DNA of 64,000 nucleotides from Gammaproteobacteria bacterium RIFOXYD12_FULL_61_37 (GTDB lineage: Bacteria > Pseudomonadota > Gammaproteobacteria > Chromatiales > Chromatiaceae), in assembly GCA_001801995.1 (NCBI GenBank), contig MGZB01000055.1, positions 187,978 through 251,977 on the forward strand, read 5' to 3'. Below, piece after piece: positions 58,530 through 64,000 of this stretch. The notes beneath the pieces are model-generated. The model ran no database searches. It worked only from the letters and a program-made list of their open reading frames with translations, and was not told where the DNA came from. How positions within the stretch are numbered: the first letter of the stretch is position 1; each line of letters opens with the position of its first letter. A program made the translations under genes and the position numbers.

Positions 58530-59108
58530 CTTCCTTTCACTCGCCAAGCTCCAAACGGATATCTGTCTGATTGCGTCATGGTGTATGCCGCGAACGACCT
58601 TCCCCTCTGTCTCTAAAGCGCTAAGCAGGCGCATAGCATGCTGTTTCGCAATATCTAGCTCCTGTGCAATTTGGCTTATGTTCATAGGGCCAGCGCCAAG
58701 AAGGTCCAATATCTGCTGCCCTCTCGGAGAAATGCTTATGGACTTAATGACCTTTTCGAGCTGGTTAGACGCTGCTTCAATTTGCGTTGGCGTAAGCGGA
58801 CTGGCGCCGCTTATGGGATTAGATAGAGTTTCAATAAATTTCGACTTAACAGACTTAACAGAGAGACGAAGCGACTCCAAATACATAGATTCATCCTCGA
58901 AATCGCCAGGTGCGTATAGGACAGTATGGTTCCAGTTGAGTACCGCGAAGAAGAGCAAGACGATCAGCGTAGGAAAGGCCATTACAAAGTACACGAACAA
59001 GTGCTGGATTTCGCTTGGCACATTGACCAGTGCGTAGGTTGCAAATGCCTCTGCAAGACCCGCGAATATTGCTACCACCGTCAAAGGATTACTGACTTTT
59101 GCACTCAT
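58524..59108 (-). CDS. Membrane protein with winged-helix domain (integron cassette)
   Basis: The 194-residue protein has two predicted transmembrane helices (about residues 8-28 and 36-60: VVAIFAGLAEAFATYALV; VYFVMAFPTLIVLLFFAVL). A cytosolic part follows whose last 70 residues look like a MarR/ArsR-type winged helix (ILDLLGAGPMNISQIAQELD, AMRLLSALETEGKVVRG). A membrane-tethered transcription regulator is one reading. It is a cassette gene of unknown function, preceded by the attI-like sequence at 59144 and followed by the attC at 58464. Confidence 0.6.
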   Translation of the reverse strand: MSAKVSNPLTVVAIFAGLAEAFATYALVNVPSEIQHLFVYFVMAFPTLIVLLFFAVLNWNHTVLYAPGDFEDESMYLESLRLSVKSVKSKFIETLSNPISGASPLTPTQIEAASNQLEKVIKSISISPRGQQILDLLGAGPMNISQIAQELDIAKQHAMRLLSALETEGKVVRGIHHDAIRQISVWSLASERKA

Positions 59109-59143
59109 GTCTCATTCCGGGAAGAGAGGCCAATTGGAAGGCA

Positions 59144-59210
59144 TAACGTGAAATAGACGACACGGATCGTAACGCCTCATGCCGCCTGAATCAAACCTTA
59201 TCTACATAAG
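59144..59210 (-). other. Second copy of the integron attI sequence inside the array
   Basis: 67 bp identical at 65 positions to 61230-61296, the region between intI and the first cassette. On the minus strand it ends in ACGTTATGCC, a recombination core, directly before the 58524-59108 cassette. On its other side the identity stops exactly where palindrome copy 2 begins. Confidence 0.8.
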
Positions 59211-59592
59211 AATTACGGTGACACTTTACTAAATACACTCGATAAGGTGTATTTAGTAAAGTGTCACCGTAATTGTCCGTAATTGTCTGACCCCGTGCTT
59301 TGGTTTTGGGCCAACGTCTCGGATTGTGGGCATCATGCAACACGGCCAATACATGTACGAGATCGCCCCGTACCGCATAAAACAAACCGTATGGAAACCG
59401 AGGAAGGAGAGATCGGCGAACACTGGGAATTACCTCAGCATAAAGCAGAGGCGCGTGTTCTAGCCGTTTTAACTGCAATTCCATTGCCGCAATGAATTCT
59501 TCACCGAGACCGGTGTTCTGCAATTCGTACCACTCTCGAGCTTCGCCGATTTCGCGTAACGCTCGCGAAGAAAATTTTAGGCGGAACGCCAT
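59191..59592 (-). CDS. RelE/ParE-family toxin with C-terminal read-through extension
   Basis: The conserved toxin fold spans about 95 residues (FSSRALREIGEAREWYELQN, AVIPSV-like VIPSVRRSLLPRFPYGLFY, VLHDAHNPRRW). After NPRRWPKTKA, where ParE proteins normally end, the frame continues through palindrome copy 2, adding about 35 residues (including VYLVKCHRN) before the stop. The extension is probably a by-product of the palindrome insertion. It overlaps the antitoxin gene by 16 nt and belongs to the same cassette. Confidence 0.8.
   Translation of the reverse strand: MAFRLKFSSRALREIGEAREWYELQNTGLGEEFIAAMELQLKRLEHAPLLYAEVIPSVRRSLLPRFPYGLFYAVRGDLVHVLAVLHDAHNPRRWPKTKARGQTITDNYGDTLLNTPYRVYLVKCHRNSYVDKV
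59211..59274. repeat. 64-bp palindromic element, copy 2
   Basis: The same element as at 57591, with one substitution in the loop-proximal part of the right arm. It lies between the ParE-type toxin gene and the internal attI copy, and supplies the C-terminal codons of the toxin ORF. Confidence 0.9.
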
Positions 59593-59810
59593 GAGCCATT
59601 TTTAAGGTGTGATTTAACTTGATCCCAGGAATAACCAGCATCCGGGTTTGCCTCAAATTCCTCCAAGCGCACTTCGAGCTTGGCCTTTAGCGCAGGAGAA
59701 ATTTCCACAGCTTCAGGAACAGCCGCAACGCTATCCCAGATTAGCTCGACAAGATGAATGCGTTCTTGTACCGGAAGCTCAAGAATGTCGGAAATAGAGA
59801 TGTTGTTCAT
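59577..59810 (-). CDS. Addiction-module antitoxin (ParE partner)
   Basis: The start is ATG 59810 (MNNISISDILELPVQERIHL); the long upstream ORF start is spurious. The 77-residue protein is of the putative addiction-module component family, with IHLVELIWDSVA and FEANPDAGYSWDQVKSHL. The order antitoxin then toxin, with overlapping ends, is usual. It sits 30 nt after the attC at 59841, as expected for a cassette gene. Confidence 0.82.
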   Translation of the reverse strand: MNNISISDILELPVQERIHLVELIWDSVAAVPEAVEISPALKAKLEVRLEEFEANPDAGYSWDQVKSHLKNGSWRSA

Positions 59811-59840
59811 GCTTGATATTGTACACTTTTTCGGGAAACG

Positions 59841-59920
59841 CATAACGTGGAGTTGAGCGGCTGTAGGGGAGCGGCCTGCGCGGCTTTTCGCGCAGGTCCG
59901 GTGCATTGCAGGGTTGGGGC
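59841..59920 (-). other. attC recombination site
   Basis: 80 bp from CATAACG to GTTGGGG. It shares AACGTGGAGTTGAGCGG and the GGCCTGCGCGGCTTTTCGCG stem-loop with the attC at 58464. It follows the stop of the CPBP fragment and precedes the antitoxin gene. Confidence 0.85.
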
Positions 59921-59922
59921 GC

Positions 59923-60106
59923 TCATGCGTCTTTGGCCACCAACAAGGCAGCCAGCAGGTTGTTCGCAATATGAGCAGCCACTGAAGGCCAGATGGATGC
60001 GCTTCTTGCGTAAAGCGCACCTGCCAACAGACTGAAAACGAAGACGCCGCCGACGTTGAAAAGAACCGCTGGAGCAGCGCCGGCATGTGACAGCCAGTAC
60101 GGCAGG
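59923..60106 (-). pseudogene. C-terminal fragment of a CPBP-type intramembrane protease (cassette remnant)
   Basis: After palindrome copy 3 the minus-strand frame reads FNVGGVFVFSLLAGALYARS, then IWPSVAAHIANNLLAALLV, and stops at TGA 59923-59925. The HIANN motif with its histidine is the last conserved motif of CPBP (CAAX-protease-like) membrane proteins. The N-terminal two-thirds are missing and replaced by the palindrome. Confidence 0.65.
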
Positions 60107-60170
60107 AATTACGGTGACACTTTACTAAATACACTTCATAAAGTGTATTTAGTAAAGTGTCACCGTAATT
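60107..60170. repeat. 64-bp palindromic element, copy 3
   Basis: Same arms as copies 1 and 2, with a TCAT-type loop variant. It lies 8 nt from the half-attC GCCCAAC (60178-60184) and truncates the CPBP fragment. Confidence 0.9.
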
Positions 60171-60204
60171 CCTATTCGTTGGGCGTCTGTGCCAAGGCGA
60201 TGGA
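60171..60204 (-). other. Half attC site interrupted by palindrome copy 3
   Basis: On the minus strand the antitoxin stop is followed by GCCCAAC, an R'' core, but the rest of the attC and its GTTRRRY partner are absent. Palindrome copy 3 begins 8 nt further on. Confidence 0.5.
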
Positions 60205-60543
60205 TTAGCGGTCTGATGTAGCGCGACGTTTTACTGCGGGCTTGCGAGTTGCACTAGTGACGGACCCCGGCCGCTCTGAAAGGCGACCAGTAACATATTT
60301 ATGCAAAACGCTAGCAATTAGCGTTTGGTACGGCAGACCTTCCTCTAAAGCCTTGACCTGAATATCGTTCAGATCTCCCGAAGACAGGCGGATATTGACC
60401 CGGCGATCCTTGATTGCGGTGGCACGCGCGGCAGCCTTGAATTTGGCAAGTTCAGCTTTCGTTGCGACGGACTTCAGTTGGCCTTTCTCGAAGGCGCTCA
60501 GCACTTCGAGTTCGTATTCATCAATTTTCGGCATCTGGCTCAC
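60205..60543 (-). CDS. CopG/BrnA-like antitoxin (integron cassette)
   Basis: The 112-residue protein has a C-terminal ribbon-helix-helix-like segment (RRVNIRLSSGDLNDIQVKAL, then LPYQTLIASVLHKYVTGRL) and a basic tail. It overlaps the BrnT-like toxin gene by 23 nt in the order toxin then antitoxin, which is the brnT-brnA order. The MSQMPKIDE start at 60543 or the ATG 9 nt later are both possible. Confidence 0.75.
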   Translation of the reverse strand: MSQMPKIDEYELEVLSAFEKGQLKSVATKAELAKFKAAARATAIKDRRVNIRLSSGDLNDIQVKALEEGLPYQTLIASVLHKYVTGRLSERPGSVTSATRKPAVKRRATSDR

Positions 60544-60814
60544 CTTGATTCAGATAGTCCCGAGTAGCCTTGCGGCTCGGGATCACGGTCTTGAGGAAAA
60601 AGTAATCTTCTTCCTCGACGAACGGCACCAAGTAGGCGTAGTTGTCGCACGAGACGACAAGAACGCGCTGCCTTGGATATTTCGACTGGTTCGGGTGGGC
60701 CAAGATGTCCAGCAACCCCCCGGACTCGATGGCGACCACGATGTTCTCAAACGAAATGCCCCGCTCAGACGAGAGCGTTTCATTCTTCTCTGCGTTCCAG
60801 CGAAATGGTTTCAT
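60521..60814 (-). CDS. BrnT-like toxin (integron cassette)
   Basis: The 97-residue product begins FRWNAEKNETLSSERGISFE, the BrnT pattern (F-W-x-x-x-K-N ... R-GISF), and continues QRVLVVSCDNYAYLVPFV with a charged C-terminus. BrnT is a RelE-fold ribonuclease neutralised by BrnA. It shares a cassette with the antitoxin at 60205, typical of toxin-antitoxin pairs that stabilise integron arrays. Confidence 0.72.
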   Translation of the reverse strand: MKPFRWNAEKNETLSSERGISFENIVVAIESGGLLDILAHPNQSKYPRQRVLVVSCDNYAYLVPFVEEEDYFFLKTVIPSRKATRDYLNQGEPDAEN

Positions 60815-60879
60815 GGAGCCATCTTACGCCGATGTGTGCCTATTGTCACCACAGGCTCAAGACGAAGCGATTGTTAGGC
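60815..60879 (-). other. Degenerate attC site
   Basis: On the minus strand the zinc-ribbon gene ends in GCCTAAC (60879-60873), a good R'' core, but no clear GTTRRRY partner is found before the BrnT-like ATG at 60814. The site may be inactive or truncated. Confidence 0.4.
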
Positions 60880-61214
60880 ATATGCCTGCACCAGAAGAAA
60901 ACCGGCCAGCGGCACTAGAGCAAACAGCAGAACAACGCCAAGGCAGCCAGACCTAGAACCGCCAGCAGAGGAGAAGCGCTCGCGTTCTTGTGGCGGTCTG
61001 GATTGAAGCCATTTGGAATGGCATGTCTGGCAGAAGAATTGGGTTTTGTTGTTGCGCCACGCCTCGATAGTCCGCTCGGTATGCCGCGACACAGCACCAC
61101 AGCGGGCGCATTTGAAATGTGATTCTTTGGCTGTCGTTTCGGCATGAGCTTGCCAACCAAGAACAAGACAACAATGCCAACAATTACAGCTCCGATGATG
61201 AGTTCTGGTGACAT
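60874..61214 (-). pseudogene. Zinc-ribbon membrane protein gene with frameshift (first cassette)
   Basis: ATG 61214 gives MSPELIIGAVIVGIVVLFLV and GKLMPKRQPK, a good N-terminal transmembrane helix. Near 61126 the coding signal moves to another frame, which reads HFKCARCGAVSRH, then FFCQTCHSKWL (a CxxC...CxxC zinc ribbon), then a C-terminal hydrophobic helix, ending at the attC core. Neither frame alone makes a sensible protein, so a 1-nt change at about CCAAAGAATC is likely. It is the first cassette next to attI, so it would be the most strongly expressed if intact. Confidence 0.55.
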
Positions 61215-61226
61215 TGGGTTTCCGAT

Positions 61227-61296
61227 GCCTAACGTAAAATAGACGACACGGATCGTAACGCCTCATGCCGCCTAAATCAAACCTTATCTACATAAG
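61227..61296 (-). other. Integron attI site
   Basis: Between the integrase start and the first cassette. On the minus strand it ends ATTTTACGTTAGGC, a recombination core like that of attI1. A near-identical 67-bp copy is at 59144-59210. The cassette promoter would be expected here or in the adjacent intI 5' region. Confidence 0.7.
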
Positions 61297-61357
61297 CACA
61301 TGATGATAAAACATTTATCCGTTGCGCCGCATAATAACACATCCTAAAATAACGCGG

Positions 61358-62338
61358 ATGGAAGTTAAAGTCGTTTCTCAACAATCGCCAAAGTTACTGG
61401 ACCGGATGCGGGCCGAAATCCGGCTGCGTCATTACAGCATCCGCACGGAAGAGGCCTATGTGGATTGGTCTCGGCGCTACATCTTGTTCCACAACAAGCG
61501 ACATCCCCAGGAGATGGGCGCCGAAGAGGTGACGGCCTTTCTCTCCCACCTGGCGAATGAGCGGAATGTCTCGGCCTCGACGCAAAATCAGGCGAAGTCG
61601 GCCCTGTTGTTCCTTTACCGGGAGGTGATTGGGATCGAATTGCCCTGGCTGGATGAGGTGGTTGCGGCCAAGGTGTCGCGGCGTCTGCCGGTGGTGTTGA
61701 CCCAGACAGAGGTGCGCCGTTTGCTTGAGGCGACTTCGGGGACCATGGGTCTTGTGATCAGTCTGCTGTACGGGACGGGAATGCGATTGTTGGAGGGGCT
61801 GCGGCTACGGGTGAAGGATGTGGAGTTTGAGCGCCGGGAGATCATCGTGCGCGAGGCCAAGGGCAACAAGGACAGGGTGACGGTGCTGCCGGAGAACCTG
61901 ATCCTGTCGCTGAAGGCGCATCTGGAAAAGGTGAAGGCGTTGCATGAAAAGGATCTGGAGGCGGGCTGGGGCGATGTCTATTTGCCGGATGCCCTGGCGG
62001 TAAAGTACCCGAACGAGGCCAAGGCTTGGGACTGGCAGTATGTGTTTCCATCGCCGGTGCGGTCGGTCGATCCGCGCACGGGCAAGGAGCGGCGGCATCA
62101 CCTGTACGAGGCCAGCGTGCAGCGGGCGGTGCGGGAGGCAACGAAGCTGGCGAATCTGGTCAAACCGGTAACGCCCCATGTCTTGCGCCACTCGTTCGCC
62201 ACCCATCTGTTGCAGGCGGGTTACGACATCCGCACGGTGCAGGAGTTGTTGGGTCATAAGGATGTGCAGACGACGATGATCTATACCCATGTCCTGAACA
62301 AGGGCGGGCGGGGTGTGGTGAGCCCGTTGGACCGGTGA
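61358..62338 (+). CDS. intI: Integron integrase IntI
   Basis: The start is ATG 61358 ([20 protein letters not shown]), giving 326 residues as usual for IntI; the TTG 36 nt upstream is less likely. The tyrosine recombinase residues are present: Arg in [13 protein letters not shown], HxxR in [12 protein letters not shown], His in LLGHKDV and Tyr in TMIYTHV. The IntI-specific insertion is clear ([17 protein letters not shown], then WQYVFPS) and distinguishes it from XerC/D and phage integrases. It is divergent from the cassettes, which lie to its left on the minus strand. Confidence 0.93.
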   Translation: MEVKVVSQQSPKLLDRMRAEIRLRHYSIRTEEAYVDWSRRYILFHNKRHPQEMGAEEVTAFLSHLANERNVSASTQNQAKSALLFLYREVIGIELPWLDEVVAAKVSRRLPVVLTQTEVRRLLEATSGTMGLVISLLYGTGMRLLEGLRLRVKDVEFERREIIVREAKGNKDRVTVLPENLILSLKAHLEKVKALHEKDLEAGWGDVYLPDALAVKYPNEAKAWDWQYVFPSPVRSVDPRTGKERRHHLYEASVQRAVREATKLANLVKPVTPHVLRHSFATHLLQAGYDIRTVQELLGHKDVQTTMIYTHVLNKGGRGVVSPLDR

Positions 62339-62445
62339 CGCCGGTTGTCGCCGGTTTGCCTATTAGTCAACGCGAATATTAGAATGCCCGATCCCTGCCC
62401 GGTTCGACCGGCGCTATTTTAGCGACAATTCAAAGGTTTACGGCC

Positions 62446-64000
62446 ATGCTTGACCCTACGACGCGCTCCGACTCTGATGTCGGTCGTGTGGAAATCAAGA
62501 ACACCACCTGCTACATGTGCGCCTGCCGCTGCGGCATCCGCGTGACGTTGCGCGATGGGGAGGTGCGCCACATCGAGGGTAATCCGGAGCATCCGCTGAA
62601 CAGGGGGGTGATCTGCGCCAAGGGTGCGTCGGGGATCATGAAGCAGTATTCGCCGGCGCGCCTGACCAAGCCGCTGTTGCGTAAACCGGGAGCGGCCCGT
62701 GGCGAGTCGGAGTTCCAGGAGATCGGCTGGGACCGGGCCTTTCAGATCATGGAGGAACGGCTGTCGAAGATCCGCGCCGAGGACCCGAAGAAGTTCGCCT
62801 TGTTCACCGGTCGCGATCAGATGCAGGCGCTGACCGGTCTCTTCGCCAAGCAGTTCGGTACGCCCAACTACGCCGCCCACGGCGGTTTCTGTTCGGTCAA
62901 CATGGCGGCGGGGCTGATCTATACGATTGGCGGCAGTTTCTGGGAGTTCGGCGGTCCCGACCTGGATCGGGCCAAGCTGTTCGTGATGATCGGCACCGCC
63001 GAGGATCATCATTCCAACCCGCTGAAGCGGGCACTGGCCAAGTTCAAGCGCCAGGGCGGGCGGTTCATCTCCATCAACCCGGTGCGCACCGGCTATTCGG
63101 CCATCGCCGACGAGTGGGTGCCCATCAAGCCCGGCACCGATGGCGCACTGCTGCTGGCGATCATCCACGAAATCATCAAGCAGGGGCTGTTCGACCGCGA
63201 CTTCCTGATCAATTACACCAATTCGGCGGAGCTGGTGATCGACGACCCCAGCCGCGACGACCACGGCCTCTTCCACCGGGTCGAGATGCATTACGAGCCG
63301 GGCTGCTTCGATCCGCAGAACAAGCTCTGGTGGGACCGGGAGATGGATATCCCCATGGGCACCCAGACGCCGGGCTGCGAGCCGCGTCTGCTGGGCGAGT
63401 TCGTCATGGAGAATGGGATCAAGCTGAAGCCTGCCTTCCAGTTGCTCAAGGACCGGGTGGAGCAGTACACCCCGGAATGGGCCGAGGGCATCACCGGCAT
63501 CCCGGCCGCCACCATCCGCCGCCTGGCCCATGAGATGGGTGTGGTGGCGCGCGATCAGAAGATCGAGCTGCCGATCCCCTGGACCGATGTCTGGGGCAAT
63601 GAGCACAATTCGGTCACCGGCAATCCGGTGGCCTTCCACGCCATGCGCGGCTTGGCAGCGCATTCCAACGGTTTCCACGCCATCCGCTCCCTGGGCATCC
63701 TCATGACTCTGCTGGGGACCATCGACCGCCCCGGCGGCTTCCGCCACAAGGCGCCCTTCCCGCGCCCGATCCCGCCCTGTCCCAAGCCGCCGAAGGGGCC
63801 GGAATGCGTCAAGCCGGGCGAGGTCCTGGACGGCATGCCGCTGGGCTGGCCGGCCGATCCCAATGATCTGTTTGTGGATGAGAACGGCGAGCCGGTGCGC
63901 ATCGACAAGGCCTTCTCCTGGGAGTATCCCCTCTCGGTCCACGGCCTGATGCACAACGCCATCACCAACGCCTGGCGCGGCGATCCCTACAAGATCGACA
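62446..64000 (+). CDS. soeA: Sulfite dehydrogenase molybdoprotein SoeA, partial
   Basis: The frame opens at ATG 62446 and runs off the right edge (518 codons seen of about 950 expected). The N-terminal [4Fe-4S] motif is Cys22-x2-Cys25-x3-Cys29-x27-Cys57 (TCYMCACRCG and GVICAKG). The molybdopterin oxidoreductase fold follows, with ALFTGRDQMQALTGLFA, AAHGGFCSVNMAAGLIYTIG and VMIGTAEDHHSNPLKRAL. These phrases match my memory of SoeA of purple sulfur bacteria, the cytoplasm-facing enzyme that oxidises sulfite to sulfate with electrons to quinone. A polysulfide or tetrathionate reductase is the alternative. The expected soeB and soeC lie beyond the window. Confidence 0.82.
   Translation, partial: MLDPTTRSDSDVGRVEIKNTTCYMCACRCGIRVTLRDGEVRHIEGNPEHPLNRGVICAKGASGIMKQYSPARLTKPLLRKPGAARGESEFQEIGWDRAFQIMEERLSKIRAEDPKKFALFTGRDQMQALTGLFAKQFGTPNYAAHGGFCSVNMAAGLIYTIGGSFWEFGGPDLDRAKLFVMIGTAEDHHSNPLKRALAKFKRQGGRFISINPVRTGYSAIADEWVPIKPGTDGALLLAIIHEIIKQGLFDRDFLINYTNSAELVIDDPSRDDHGLFHRVEMHYEPGCFDPQNKLWWDREMDIPMGTQTPGCEPRLLGEFVMENGIKLKPAFQLLKDRVEQYTPEWAEGITGIPAATIRRLAHEMGVVARDQKIELPIPWTDVWGNEHNSVTGNPVAFHAMRGLAAHSNGFHAIRSLGILMTLLGTIDRPGGFRHKAPFPRPIPPCPKPPKGPECVKPGEVLDGMPLGWPADPNDLFVDENGEPVRIDKAFSWEYPLSVHGLMHNAITNAWRGDPYKID

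Noticed and set aside
59840-60134. Upstream extension of the antitoxin ORF to 60134 (starting MPALLQRFF).
   Set aside because: It crosses an attC site and uses the wrong frame of the CPBP protease fragment; the antitoxin family starts at MNNISISD.
62419-63954. A 511-residue minus-strand ORF at the right edge.
   Set aside because: Antisense shadow of soeA, which has the exact [4Fe-4S] spacing and molybdoprotein motifs on the plus strand.

Overview
The window looks like the chromosome of a GC-rich, sulfur-oxidising, autotrophic gammaproteobacterium, probably Chromatiales or a Sedimenticola/tubeworm-symbiont relative. The basis is gene content: a reductive TCA (rTCA) cluster with a two-subunit ATP-citrate lyase, a SoeA-type cytoplasmic sulfite dehydrogenase at the right edge, and typical gammaproteobacterial housekeeping genes (mutL, miaA, ubiG, gph, manB-like). 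Taxonomy is an inference.

Layout. (1) 1-5644: two substrate-binding/OmpA fusion proteins and a membrane-anchored VWA protein on the minus strand, divergent from a Ycf46-like AAA+ ATPase. (2) 5981-18751: a tightly packed plus-strand operon, with many 4-nt ATGA/GTGA overlaps, for a soluble fumarate reductase (TfrA/FrdA-like plus an FeS subunit), a rubrerythrin-like protein, HdrC, HdrB, 2-oxoglutarate:ferredoxin oxidoreductase (KorDABC), HdrA, an MvhD/FlxD-like protein and FlxC/B/A-like NADH-oxidising subunits. An FNR-like box lies upstream. (3) 18865-25481: aclB, aclA and monomeric icd. The whole block supplies the rTCA steps fumarate to succinate, succinyl-CoA to 2-oxoglutarate to isocitrate, and citrate cleavage. 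I propose that Flx-HdrA bifurcates electrons from NADH to ferredoxin (used by Kor) and, through HdrBC, to fumarate.

(4) 25623-44688: mutL and miaA, normally neighbours, are separated by a 16-kb type I-F CRISPR-Cas locus: cas1, cas2-3 (split by an apparent 1-nt deletion), csy1, csy2, csy3, cas6f, and an array of 120 repeats and 119 spacers, all on the minus strand. The locus sits between the two arms of a short inverted repeat that also occurs intact elsewhere in the window, which suggests insertion into that element. (5) 44732-57446: a DUF3368/UPF0175 toxin-antitoxin pair, pyruvate phosphate dikinase with its regulator, a phosphohexomutase, IS30 and group II intron remnants, gph, ubiG, tRNA-Arg(CCT), a CHAD protein coupled to a ParA-like ATPase, a small DUF3330-like protein and an orphan GHKL ATPase.

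(6) 57507-62338: a small chromosomal integron. intI lies at 61358-62338, and minus-strand cassettes extend leftwards from attI: a frameshifted zinc-ribbon gene, a BrnT-like toxin with antitoxin, a truncated CPBP protease, a ParE-type toxin-antitoxin pair, a membrane/winged-helix protein and a DUF2971 protein. Two attC sites share a nearly identical core. The array also holds a second copy of the attI sequence and three copies of a 64-bp near-perfect palindrome at broken cassette junctions. (7) 62446 to the edge: soeA. Most protein calls rest on motif reading and family memory, not on database searches.
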